Source: Liolophura sinensis | Lineage: Eukaryota; Mollusca; Polyplacophora; Chitonida; Chitonidae | Assembly (NCBI RefSeq): GCF_032854445.1 | Contig: NC_088302.1 | Span: 46,536,521-46,600,520 of the forward strand | Direction: 5' to 3' | DNA: 64,000 nucleotides | Shown here: piece after piece, positions 1 through 10,805 of the stretch | Layout of the letters: every line of letters starts with the position of its first letter | Position numbering within the stretch: position 1 is the stretch's first letter | Notes under the pieces: generated by a model | The model's database searches: none | What the model was told of the DNA's origin: nothing | The model's input: only the letters and a program-made list of their open reading frames with translations | Made by a program: the position numbers and the translations under genes

Positions 1-243
1 GAAATATTGATCTCAACGGGCCGCCCGAAATACCTTCAGCTGACTCGGTATGTCGCTGCGTATTTCACAACTGGTGTTGCCATCCTGGCAAATGACGCGT
101 ACATTTCTTATGTGGAGCTTTGTATCGTTAAACTGACTGCACATTAACAGGGGTATAAGCCTTGAGATGTTTATCATACCCCGCCGTTAGTTGCAGGCCG
201 TGTGCAAATATACATATTAAATAGAATCAATCTTTCAAACAAC

Positions 244-343
244 ACCCCCGGTTTCCTCCCACCATAATGCTGGCCACCGTCGCATAAGTGAAATATTCCT
301 GAGTACGGCGTTAAAAAACCCCATCAAGTAAATAAATAAAACA
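244..343 (+). repeat. RUDI-like SINE, 3' part
   Basis: This is the 3' half of the SINE family that recurs through the window: 'ggtttcctcccaccataatg', then a GTATAAGTGAAATATTC-like stretch, 'GAGTACGGCG' and an (AAATA)n tail. It looks like the molluscan RUDI/V-SINE type, though the family name comes from memory and was not searched. The tRNA-like head is absent, so this copy is 5' truncated. Confidence 0.75.
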
Positions 344-847
344 ACATCGAGTGCGTCACGCAACACGCCGGCTGCTACGTTAACTTCCCCGAGTAATATC
401 ATTTCACACCGTTTATATCTACAAATAAAAGAATTTGAGTTTTTTACTTGTTAGATTTGCTTTTGTGGTTTGTGTAAAGGCGAAATATCGTAATTTCTTT
501 CAGTGATAAAAGTGTTATTTAACATAGTTTATAGTTATCGCTTCTGGTTTTACATTCTTGATAGTTTACACCCAGATGTCAGGACGTGGAAAAAGAAACA
601 TTTGTTTCATGATGTTCCAAGGTGAGCTCAGCGGTATGACGTCATAATAAATGTACACTGCATTTCAGCATTCAACAATGAGACAGGACGTCATACATAC
701 GCAGCTTTGAAATATCTAGGTCAAGTGCAATGAAATAAGCTTGGCGTTCCTTGGTCTAAAATGTATGACTTCTATGGAGGGAGAGAAAGAACAGCAAAAA
801 GCTTCATGAAAAATACCGTTTTTGCCCCATTTTCTTCATTTTGGGGA

Positions 848-1014
848 TAGAATAGACTTTAACACCTTCATCTTGGTGTCTGTTGTGTAATCCGATACCA
901 CTGAACCTTGTTTCATACCTCGTCAGATCCCGAGAATGCGCAACACTGACTCAGTACGAAACAAGGTTCAGCGGTATCGGGTTACACGACACCGCCTCGG
1001 CGGTGTTAAACCCC
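848..1014. repeat. Fold-back inverted repeat (MITE-like hairpin)
   Basis: Two arms of about 65 bases face each other around a loop of about 20 bases. The left arm carries 'CCGATACCACTGAACCTTG' and the right arm its reverse complement 'CAAGGTTCAGCGGTATCGG'. The outer ends read TTTAACACC and GGTGTTAAA. The right arm also has an inner palindrome, AACACCG-cctcgg-CGGTGTT. No ORF lies inside. A non-autonomous fold-back DNA element is the simplest reading. Confidence 0.7.
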
Positions 1015-2290
1015 TAGTCATCGTAAACTCCTGAATTTAATGCACACACATTTTAATGCACAAGGATCGTACAAATTTAAAGATACAATAGTCTTTCACT
1101 TACACTACTTAGTTTATTCATCATAGCATTGAAAATATTGTGTGCTACGTCTCACAAACCAGTGACACTGTAGGGTGATTCTACGAAAAGTGGCCCCATT
1201 ACCGTCATGCGCCTTATATATTAAATTTTAGATCTAAATCGACACATTTCACACCAATTTTAGAATAATCTTAATGTTTAAAGATTAAAAGGGTTTCCTG
1301 CATTGTTATTATTACAAGAACCAGGTTAAAATTTATGTTGGGAAAGTTTGAAGCTTTGACTAACGTACTTTTCTTTGTGTCACAATAGAACAACAAATAG
1401 AAGAAATTGATATCGTCCATCTGGTATTTCTGAATTTGCGAATTGATAAGGTACACATTCATATTTGATTAAAATAAAATTTTCCCAAGGGGTTTGAATT
1501 TGAAATTCCCCAGATGTCACTCATATTCTGTCTTTACCGTCACGGCGACTACGACTGCCCATTAAATATAGAGGGCGCAACTGTTGAGACTGGTTCTGCA
1601 AGCAGATGACACTTCGCTATACATGTGGAGCATTATAACAGCACTAATTATTTATCTGCTCTGCAAATTTTCATGGAAGTATTCTTGTCCATTGAGTACA
1701 TGATTAATTTGTCTTTACCCTTCATCATCCTAGTAATTCATCTGTCGTGATAATAAGCTCATCTTTTCTGATTATCTAACGGGTGACGGGTGACGCACAT
1801 GTATCAAGGCCGCCGTTTTAACCTATCTTCAAAGCGAGGCAAGGCCAGTGTATGATGCATTATCCATGCTCCAGTCGATGTGAAGCTGTGGTAGATTTCA
1901 GAAGACCATATCAGTGCCATTGAGATCCCAGACATCATCCCGGAAATCATCCCTGCTGTACCTGGAGCTATGCGTATTCATGTTTCCTTTTTTCATAAAT
2001 GCGGCCATAAGTGTTTTCATTTATAAACACGTAAATGTTTTCATTTATTTATTTTTCTAATATTTAAGCTTGTTTATTTGTTCTTGAATATGAATTTTGG
2101 GTTTTTTCATCGGTTAGTATTCAAATCTTGCACCACACTAGCGTATAAGTTGTCGTTAATAAATTATGACAGATGCACTTTGATTGCAACGCGACACGCT
2201 AATTCAACACGATGAATATACTGCCCTATCCCCTGGTTTAGACACAATAATGATGTAGAGTGCCAGTCCATATTTACTTAAGAGAATTAT
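1015..2290. other. No gene seen
   Basis: AT-rich sequence with only short unsupported ORFs. I see no splice-bounded coding segment and no repeat shared with the rest of the window. Confidence 0.5.
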
Positions 2291-2292
2291 TT

Positions 2293-2520
2293 CAGACCAG
2301 TGACGTCTAATAAATTCCTTTCTGCTTAAGCCACTGTGCTGGGGGGGGGGGGGAGGTAATTTGTTACTGTTTAAGCATTTAATTAGAATAAAACTCTAAC
2401 GGAAATAAACTGAGTAGAGGCCCTATTTCACCGCTCACGTGTGTCCGTTTGCCAAGTATCATACTGCCGTCACTACTCTGTTTTGAAGCGACGACGGTGT
2501 GTCTGTTGTGTTATATCGTC
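2293..2520 (+). repeat. Unclassified ~240-bp interspersed repeat, copy 1
   Basis: One of five copies in this window of a family with no tRNA head and no ORF. Shared landmarks are 'ACCAGTGACGTCTAATAAAT', 'CTGCTTAAGCCA', a TTTAAGCATTTA stretch, 'AATAAAACTCTAAC', 'AGAGGC' and 'TTTGCCAAGTATCA'. This copy carries a 13-base G run in place of the GGCGTG found in other copies. Confidence 0.65.
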
Positions 2521-3071
2521 GCCTCGTTGTATTGTTGGAACTTAAAGGAGGAGACGACTTTTAAATAAGGTACCCAAATCACCCAAAAGACCATTCCATG
2601 CAGATTCGAAATGTGGTTTTCAATTTGTAGTGTGTAAACACAATCAACACAGACTCTAAGGTGGCTTTCTGGGTAAGTAAGTGTCGATATACCAAGAAAA
2701 TTCCACCGATATCAGATATCCTTTTTCACAACAAACTCTAGTGTTTCGTTTGTAATGAAGCCTCGGACGTCATTTCTAACAAGACTTGATATGGCCTCTC
2801 TCAATTAGCAAGGGTTTGCCCACTGCCAAAAAGAACTTGAACTTGGAAATGCATGTGCCCGGCTCATCTTAAAAGCAAATAAATGAGGCACTTTCATACT
2901 TAGACCTGTCATTGTTGATAGAATTTTTGGACGTTGCGTTACTGCTAACGGTAAATTTCGTTATTTGACTTTCAATTCGTCTGTCTTTGACTTATTTGTG
3001 TTAAATCTTGAAAGCATCTCAGGCGATCGCTTTCGGACTTGCCGAATTTTAGGACCACTTGATAAAGGGTA

Positions 3072-3257
3072 TTTGACGCTGTGAGTTCGTCTAGCTCATG
3101 CTGGTTTCCTCTTCTCTACGTGGGAAGGTCTGGCAACAACCCACGGATAGTCGTGGGTTTCCTCCGGGCTCTGCATGGTATCCTCCCACCTTAACGCTGG
3201 CTGCCGTTCATAAATGAAATATTCTTGAGTACGGCGTCAAACACCATCCAAATAAAT
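3072..3257 (+). repeat. RUDI-like SINE, 5' truncated
   Basis: Contains the core 'CTCATGCTGGTTTCCTCTTC', 'ACGTGGGAAGGTCTGGCAAC', the ccgggctctgc stretch and 'ATTCTTGAGTACGGCG', ending in a short A-rich tail. The tRNA-like head is mostly missing. Confidence 0.8.
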
Positions 3258-3335
3258 GTTAATTGAGAGCACAAAATCACAATTAATTGAGGGCACAAAA
3301 TCACAATTAATTGAGGGCACAAAATTACAATTAAG
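3258..3335 (+). repeat. 24-bp tandem repeat, three units
   Basis: Three head-to-tail copies of TTAATTGAGGGCACAAAATC-ACAA, with one or two changes each, directly after the SINE tail. The array may have grown out of that tail. Confidence 0.85.
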
Positions 3336-4024
3336 AGACATATATATTGATCTTCGGACAATACCATATAGAAGGTAATCGTAGTATATAAAATTTTTCT
3401 TCTACGTGATTCTCCCCTCGGCTAAAGGGCGAATTTTACATATTAGGGATAATCATAAATAACAGATATGGGATAGATGGTGGAGATTTAAGATATCATA
3501 TTGCCGTACACTTTAAAAAACGTTCTGTTTATTTACAGAATATAGTAGGTCATCGGAATGATGGTTGAATAGTGTGTGGTTATCAATGCTAACTATAATG
3601 TTATACTCTTAGTCAACAAAATACTTTTGTAACGAGTAACTGCCTGTTCATAGCATAAAACATCACTGAGAAAACGTACTATTATGTTAAATTTAATTGG
3701 TATGTTCTTGGAGAGTAACTGTCTTTGGTAACTCACTATGTTTTCTATATTTGCCAGCACACTTTTTGTGATCTGTCTTCATCTTCCCCTCGAGCCCTTG
3801 GTTTCTCTCAAACCAGCTTTTGTCAGCTCCTTGATTTTTACATTGAGTACAGTTTCAAAGCCGAGCAGATAGCCTAATCTGGCTTCCGTAAAGCAAGGTA
3901 AGTCTTATCTGGCTTACACAAAAAGGTATTTAGATAAGCTGATGGCCACCTGTTCATTATTTGTTGTATAATTTTTCTTTTATACATGCTGAGTGTCTGC
4001 AATTTTAATATTGTTTTGACTTAT
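3336..4024. other. No gene seen
   Basis: AT-rich sequence with no supported coding segment or recognised repeat. Confidence 0.45.
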
Positions 4025-4228
4025 TCTATTAGATCATTCCTTGCGTCTTTCCAACATCACTGAAAACGGTTGACTGCTTCTCTTTGCACGAATCCAGCTT
4101 GATTTCACTATGTATACTTTCTTAGTTCTTTCGTGGTTAATGTTGAACGTAGTTTTAGGAATTGTCTGCGATTACTGACTTTGAACGCCCATTTTTGATG
4201 ATAGCATTTATGTCTGTTTTGATTTTTA
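4025..4228 (+). mobile_element. Penelope-like element, 3' tail fragment
   Basis: This 200-base stretch repeats the 3' untranslated tail of the two fuller copies at about 5000-5212 and 36690-36905 (TTGCGTCTTTCCAACATCAC, then GAATTGTC..., GAACG..., ending ATGTCTGTTT). Only the tail is present. Confidence 0.6.
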
Positions 4229-4244
4229 ATTGAAATATCTATCC

Positions 4245-4376
4245 TGGGTTGGTCACACTTAAGACCTTACAAGAGGAACTTGTAGTTTCCTTAGCTTGGC
4301 CTTCAGCATTAAGGGGATAGTGCAACGACTGGTTGACCGCTTTCAGTATAAAGGTTAGGGTGGGGTCTAATAGCTT
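4245..4376 (-). repeat. GTGAGTGAG-type SINE-like repeat, 3' part (split copy)
   Basis: On the minus strand this reads 'GGTCAACCAGTCGTTGCACT', 'ATCCCCTTAATGCTGAAGGC', the 3' half of the family seen whole at 34259-34578. Its 5' half lies at 5213-5292 in the same orientation. The two halves are separated by a Penelope-like element, so this is one copy split by an insertion. Confidence 0.75.
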
Positions 4377-4377
4377 A

Positions 4378-5212
4378 AAACAATCCATATTTAGCGAAGA
4401 CTGTGAAAGACATTTACCCACCTTCGCTGGATTTTAAGGAAACCACAGACTCTCCAGGTGATACATTTATCCAGACCTATAGTTGTACAAAGACCAAGAA
4501 CGGTTTCCTCTTGCAGACTGTACAAGAGGGATAGCTCTTATTTTGACATTGTAAATTATCCCTACTTGGAGAACAATATATCGACAATAAATCAATAGAC
4601 AATATATCCTGTACATGATGGCGTGTACACATCTGGCCTTGCAGCATTTGTTAGCTCTTGCGTATTGTGTGACGATTTCAATCGACGTCACAAGTTATTA
4701 CCGCAAAAACTTGTGTGTCAAGGTTATTCCATCAAGCGCCTTCACTCCAAGTTTCTTAAGTTTTATAATTCTCTTGTAAGTAAATATGGACAGAGCATTC
4801 AGTATCTCTGGCGCTCTGGTTTATAATTGTATCTAATTCCGCTTAACCCCGGGCTAGGGGTGCTATATTTATCGTGTTGAATTAGATCGCTGCTTTGTAT
4901 ACGTGAACAGCTCAAATGAGATAATATTTTGTCATCGACAACATATTCTAGCATGGTACACGGTTTGAATACTGATTTCACTCCAGTCGTCTAGAGCATA
5001 CTTTGCGTCTTTCGTACATCATTGAAGACTGTTGACCGCTTTTTCTTTGTATGATTCCGTCCTATTTTTGTACTTTATATACTATATTTCTTAGTCTTTT
5101 GGCAGTTTGTGTTAAACGTCGTTTTGAGAATGGGCCTTCTGATTGTTGACACTGAACGTCCTCATTGGTTGACGGCTGGTAGATGAATGCCTGTTTCTAC
5201 ACATAGATTTGT
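4378..5212 (+). mobile_element. Penelope-like retroelement fossil (3' part), nested
   Basis: Encodes the C-terminal part of the reverse-transcriptase protein (a YTSGLAAFVSSCVLCDDF-like stretch, then LLPQKLVCQGYSIKRLHSKF), followed by a long 3' untranslated tail. It is 5' truncated and broken, and sits inside the split SINE-like repeat at 4245-4376/5213-5292. The Penelope-like assignment rests on resemblance to such proteins recalled from invertebrate genomes. No GIY-YIG nuclease domain is visible, so another RT class is possible. Confidence 0.55.
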
Positions 5213-5292
5213 TGCCTTCGGTAAGTGGTCTCAGTGAAGCAGCACTAGATAAAAGAGCGGTAGAAATCCGTCCTGCAACCATGCACTCCTTC
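5213..5292 (-). repeat. GTGAGTGAG-type SINE-like repeat, 5' part (split copy)
   Basis: The minus strand reads GGACGGATTTCTACCGCTCT, 'TTTATCTAGTGCTGCTTCAC', 'TTACCGAAGGCAAC', the middle of the family consensus. It continues at 4376 beyond the nested Penelope-like element. Confidence 0.7.
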
Positions 5293-5689
5293 GTCATGCA
5301 CTCACCCTACGCGCGCACTCAAGCTATTGAAATAAATAAACCAAAATCTACTGTACGCAAGGTATGGCTTTTTCCCCCGTGAATATTGTACCCCTGAAGT
5401 ACACAACGATACGAATCCACAGTCATTCTCAATTCATTGCAAAAAAGATATCAGTACATTACGAGAGGATTGAACCATGCATCGAGGTCTGGTATTCTGT
5501 TTGAGAAAATTACAGAAAGCTTGGGTTCAATACAAATCGGGTGAGAAAATCCGGTGTTCTGAAGCCAGTCTTAGTTTGCTGATCCTTTTGTTCCACGTCA
5601 CACAAAGGCGAAGTGACCGCTCATGAATCCACCAGATAGCTCACACATAAGTGCTGTGCAGATCGAGAACATTGATTTGGTGCTGAACT

Positions 5690-7370
5690 CGATTTATTGG
5701 TTGCACTCTGTAACTCTTTGCTTTGCCTTCACAACAGATTAACGTTCATCAAACCCAGGAACATATTTACAGGTGAAAACAGGCGTATGGTTCTGGTTTC
5801 TTGGAGTAGAATCCATGATGAGAACAATATCTCCGTTGCTAATGTTCTTCCTGGTCCGCTTCCACTTATGTCTTTCCTACAGAAGAGGCATATACTCTCG
5901 TATTCATTTAGTCCAAGAATGTCTACAAGATATTGAATCTGCTTTCACCGCTTCTTTAAGTCATGGTCATAACTTGTGAACTATCTTGGTGGCAATCTCT
6001 CTCCCGATCTGAAAAGTAGCAGGTGTGAGAACATTCAAGTCGTTACACTGTTGGGATATTCTGTGAGGGGACGGCCATTTAAAATGGCGTCCACTTGGCA
6101 GAGCAAAGTTTGCAGAGACTTTGTTGGACGCTGTATTCAGTCAACAAAGAGTGGAGAATTTTCCTTACGCTCCGAATTAAACGTTCTCAAACTCCGCCGA
6201 AATGAGACGCTGCTGGAGGGTTGAAGTTCCATTCAATCCCTTTCAGTAGCACATCGCGGTGAATTTTCTCTTTGTTCCAATCCCGCAGTTGTTCTCTCAT
6301 TCTCGCTCTGTTTCTACCAGTTTTGTCCAGTTGTCAGATCGTATGAATTTCACTGTCCTTTTGAAATTAGCCTTTTGAAACCTTGATACTTGCTTGGCCA
6401 TGTACTTCAACACCGTCATGCTGTCTGTCCAAAAGTGTACAGCGTTAATGTTGGAGCCCATTTCTCTTTCTAGGAATTTACAGTTTTTCCGCAAAATTCG
6501 CCGTAGCTAACTCCATCCATCGAACCGTCACCTTCTTGAGAAGGACTAGCCTTGCTTTTCCAGCGACGAATGATGTGCTGACTCGATTATTTTCGTCGAC
6601 AATTCGTAGGCAGACAACACCACCATACCCCACGCCATTGGCGTCTGAGAACGCTTTGAGCTGGCAGTTTACTGTCCAAACACTACAGGCAAAGTCACTG
6701 TTAGCCTTGCTTCCCACATATGGCTTACTGTTCATGTTTTCAATCTGAGCCTGAATGTTAAGATTGTCCAACACTTTCTCTTTGGCCTCAGCATCCGCCA
6801 TTTTAGATTCCAACGACAGTTGTTCTTCCTGAAGCTTTAATTTAATTTATCCATTTCAATCGACTGTTTTTTTCTGGTCGGCGGCCATTGTGGCTCCTGC
6901 AGGCTCTTCAGTCTGCCTGACGACAATGTAATGCTGCTTAACACATTTGATGCCTTGCCTGCACCATGAATAACACCAGTTGCTTGCTTTCCCACTGTTT
7001 CTGTCTGGACACGTCGCTCCCAATCTGCATAAAATTCCATGAAATTTCTTACGTAAGTGTCTCGATTATACCAAACTGAGGGGACATAGCCGTGCAACTC
7101 ATCTGAGGATAGTAAAGCGCAGTATTGGGCATTGTCTTTCAATAAGACCTCAGAGGCTTCCATCCTCAGCTTATAATTAGCCCCTTTCTGATTTGGATCA
7201 TGATTGTCATTTAGACGGCGTTGCAAATTGTTAGTTTTGCCTTAGTGGCCTCTATACAGTTGTGACAGAAGTTTCTCCTTGCTGTCGAGTGTATATCTGA
7301 GGCCCTTCTCTGTTAACTTCTTTGGCCTGGTCCCCGGTCCAGTGGTATTTGTTTCATCACTATCCATCAT
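5690..7370 (-). mobile_element. Bel/Pao LTR retroelement fossil
   Basis: Reading on the minus strand from 7370 downward, the parts are: a gag-like stretch (7370-6840), an RNase H/peptidase-A17-neighbour stretch with a WTDS..VLKY motif (about 6810-6300), the end of an integrase ([20 protein letters not shown], about 6225-6160), and a DUF5641-like stretch (about 5980-5770). All are typical of Bel/Pao. Much of pol is absent and the copy is clearly broken in several places. No flanking LTR pair was recognised. It looks old. Confidence 0.8.
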
Positions 7371-7414
7371 TAAAAGTTAATGGTGAAATGTCAATGCTGT
7401 GCCTATTTATTTAT

Positions 7415-7530
7415 TTGCTGCTGAACTCGATCAACCGGTTGTACTCAGTGACACTTTGCTTTGGCATCCACAATTTAGTAAACCCTGGTACATATTTACA
7501 GATGAAACAGCCGAATGGTTCTGACTGGGC
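7415..7530 (-). mobile_element. Second fragment of the same Bel/Pao family
   Basis: About 110 bases ('TGCTGAACTCGATCAACCGG', 'GTACATATTTACAGATGAAA') repeat, with divergence, the segment at 5680-5805 at the other edge of the fossil. It marks either a second copy or a rearranged end. Confidence 0.55.
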
Positions 7531-9350
7531 GCACTCATAAGCACGTGTTAGATACACGTATAATGAAATTATAGTACATACGATGCAATTGGTCGTTTCT
7601 GCAAATAGCGAATCTATCAGGTTTTTTCTTCATCAAGAAGCTGTACACAATGCCCAGAGTTTTATTACGCCATGTCATGGAAGCCTCTTAATAAGATTAT
7701 CCTACATCTCCATTTTTCACTGTCGCCACTTCCGGTTACCATTCTTTTTTTGACATGAACCCATTAGCTATTAAGAACAACTTGTACAATCTGCTCGACA
7801 GGAATTCATATTGTTAATCAACTCAGTGGTTTCTCGCGTTTTTCTGTTTACTCACGCAATCCATTGTTCTGGTCACAAGGCAAAACATGTTTACGTCATC
7901 AGTGTTTCTTGTCATCTGTAACACTTCTGTAACATCGTGTTTTAGCTGCAAACATATGAACTCTGGATTAATACTTCGGCCGTGGTAATATAATACGATG
8001 GCTGAGCTATTCACTACGTATAGAGCATGGTCTTGAAGGCGTTAAAATGCACAATTAACAAATAAATCTATTGCAAATACAACAGTGAACTGAGTCTAAC
8101 ACTATACAATTACCGATAAGTACTTCAAAATTTAAGACACGGTTTGCTTGTTTATGCATTTGTTGTAAACCTTTGCTTAATGCTCACCATTGCTAAATAC
8201 ATCATTTAGCTGTGCGTTTTGTCATGCTACAGTTTTAACAGTATTGGTGTTTGCGCGCTTTATGGAGACAATATGGGTAGTTGCCGCGCGTTACATTCTG
8301 TTTAGTCACACTCATATCGAGAGCTAGCTACATTATTGCAAGTCCATTATTGCGGTAGGGTGGACGACAAATGGGTGATAATTACAGGCGATATGATCCA
8401 TGGCTTTCAACGTGAGTAACTGGTCATCCTTCCGAGTTGCTGTTGTCCGTGAGGTGAGGCGAGGCGTAACAAGTGACACGTGAGAACAGAAAGACTCGCC
8501 TCTACACAAACAAGGTGTATTAAAAGCGGATGTTGAACGTTGTTTGGGGCGGGGTGAGGGGCAAATGACCGGATCATACTGGTTGTATAATAACGTCGTA
8601 CTTCTCTCTGCATTAAAAGGTTTTGTATGTGCGGCTGTCTGTTAGGCATTGTCTTGGACTGAAGTCAACCTAGAAACAATCGTTTTCGGTAAAGAAGATA
8701 CATAATTTATGTAGTGGACTATTATCCAGAAAAACAAAAACCGGAAAAGGCACCAAGAGAGCGGGAAATTTGCGTCCGATTCTCTGACTGAACAACCCAG
8801 GTCTTGAGAGTGTGATGATCTAAAGGCTCTATCGATTTTTGGCTTAAGATTAAATCTGATTAACTCATCGCCTTGTTATTAACCCGGAAGCTGCAGTTAC
8901 CAATTAATGATGTTTTGCAGATGGCAACGGCAGGACACTTGTGACTTTGAGTTTACAGTAAACACCCTGACTGACTCGTCCTTGTGGCTAATTACCAAAA
9001 GCTGACTATACCGAATGAGCGTTGCAGCATCTGGCTGTGTGATTGTAATGGAAAGTCGCACATTTCGCAACGCAGTGCTAAATTCCACCTGTCTCTTCCA
9101 GGTAAAATCGTATTCAAATTCAGGACGCTCAGTCCACATCATTAATTAAATCCACATTATTATTTGTGAACACTACTGGATTTGCCCTCGCTACTTTAGT
9201 TTTATTCCATATATCGTTTATATTAAATGTCCTGATTACACATAATTTTGTTCAACTCTACCTCAGTGACGGGTAAAAAAATGAAGCTGAATTGGTTGAG
9301 TGCCATAAGGGTCCAAAAGTAAAATTGCTCCTTGTGATACATTTCACATA
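7531..9350. other. No gene seen
   Basis: Intergenic. The short ORFs here have no recognisable domain and no convincing splice context. Confidence 0.45.
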
Positions 9351-9351
9351 C

Positions 9352-9422
9352 ACGCTCATCGTATTAGTGAAATGTTCTTGAGTACGGTGTAAAGTACCAA
9401 GTAAATAAATAAATAAATAAAT
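9352..9422 (+). repeat. RUDI-like SINE, 3' end only
   Basis: 'TTAGTGAAATGTTCTTGAGT', 'ACGGTGTAAAGTACCAAG' and an (AAATA)n tail. Strongly 5' truncated. Confidence 0.7.
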
Positions 9423-10729
9423 ACATTTCACAGACACAACTTTTTGGACAGAGGAGCTTGCTATGTCACTGTTATCTTTGAATACGGCTTAAAATGGGAC
9501 GCACTAAACCTCTAATGGGTGTAAATGTAGAAGACTTGTCTTAGAATGAATATGGGTGTTTAGCATGGTATTTGGGGAATTGCAAGGTGTTGCTATGTGA
9601 CCATTTATATGAACAGTCAGAAAAACCCTGAGGGAAATTGACAAGAAAGGCCGGATTTCGCCCGCTTTAGTCGGTGCTTTAGTTTTATTCGATCTGCTGT
9701 GGCCTTCTTTATTACGTTGTACAAAAGCCTGTGCAATATTGTGACGAGACTGTCTACCCAGCTCTCTAGGTTGTAGTTTGAAGTGAAATTAAGCCTGTCA
9801 TCAGGTAACCTCCAGAAAAGTAAAATGAGCAGTAAGCATTAATTTAGTACATAAATGTTAATGTTATATTTTATCGCATCCTTGTAGAAGAGTAGTGCAG
9901 AATTGTCATCACATTGGTAACTCCCCATTAGTGACACAGTCAGTTTCGAATTTGGATTGGCTATTGGTTTCTGGTTTACATAGAACTCATTATATATGAT
10001 GAGTTGCGCGGCAGCGGGATAGAGCGAGATACGTCGTACGTAAATCCATCATATATCACCCTAATCCTCTGCATTTATGATCGCCTTGGTTACCATTGGC
10101 TGACAGACCTTCAGAACTAGGAGCTCTCTAACCAATCGCTGTTTTTAGCCTCAACCATATGACGACGACCTTTGCAGTTGTCTCTTTTACAGCTCTCCAC
10201 TGCATAGCTCCTATGACGGGCCATGTTAGTGCCTTCTCTGACATTCACCGGATCTAATTTGGGGGCAGTTCTGATATTGATCAGTCGTGTAAGGATATAA
10301 GTCTGTCTAAGCCAGTCTTCATCGTTTTCTTGGCTGCACTAGTAGAGTTAATTCTACCCTTTAGGTTTTTGTAGGTGACGATTTGTCGGGAGACTAACGG
10401 AGCGAAAAACCGCTCTGGGTTATGTAGCATTGACATGAAGAGACGAAGACGTATAGAGGAATATACCAGCAGCTTGGTCCGCATAAACCTTTTTCATCTT
10501 AAGGAATTAGTCGCTTCTAAGATATCCACATACGTTATCAAGACATTTCTTTAAATATTGTTTCGTGTTACGTATCTGGGCGAATCTTCCACGACTGTCT
10601 CCCTTAGACCCTGGTGATTTTGGTTGCTGTGTGCTCAGAAATCAGTGTGTATATTCCCATTCCCGCCTTCTGAAAGTTACTCGGCGAGGAATTTCTTTGC
10701 ATTTAGTCAAAGCGGTTCCAGCATTTACG
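9423..10729. other. 5' flank of the channel gene
   Basis: No coding segment recognised. It must hold the promoter and any untranslated first exon of the channel gene at 10730, but I cannot place a TATA box or start site with confidence. Confidence 0.4.
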
Positions 10730-10805
10730 ATGGAGATAATTCTAATAGTGTGTTGTGTTCTGGGATGGGACATCGCTACAGTCGTGGCTAACGTGACCAA
10801 CCAAG
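10730..10805 (+). CDS. Channel exon 1: signal peptide
   Basis: Encodes MEIILIVCCVLGWDIATVVA and the first mature residues. The donor is CAAG|GTAAG, leaving phase 1. The frame is open upstream to an earlier Met at 10565, but that extension is not hydrophobic and would bury the signal peptide. Confidence 0.85.

Noticed and set aside
576-600. ATG followed by MSGRGK, as at the start of histones H4 and H2A
   Set aside because: The match ends after six residues and the frame continues with unrelated sequence; most likely chance.
8897-9142. 81-codon minus-strand ORF with a WD40-like SHKDESVRVFTV stretch
   Set aside because: Only one weak repeat, no splice context and no neighbouring exons.
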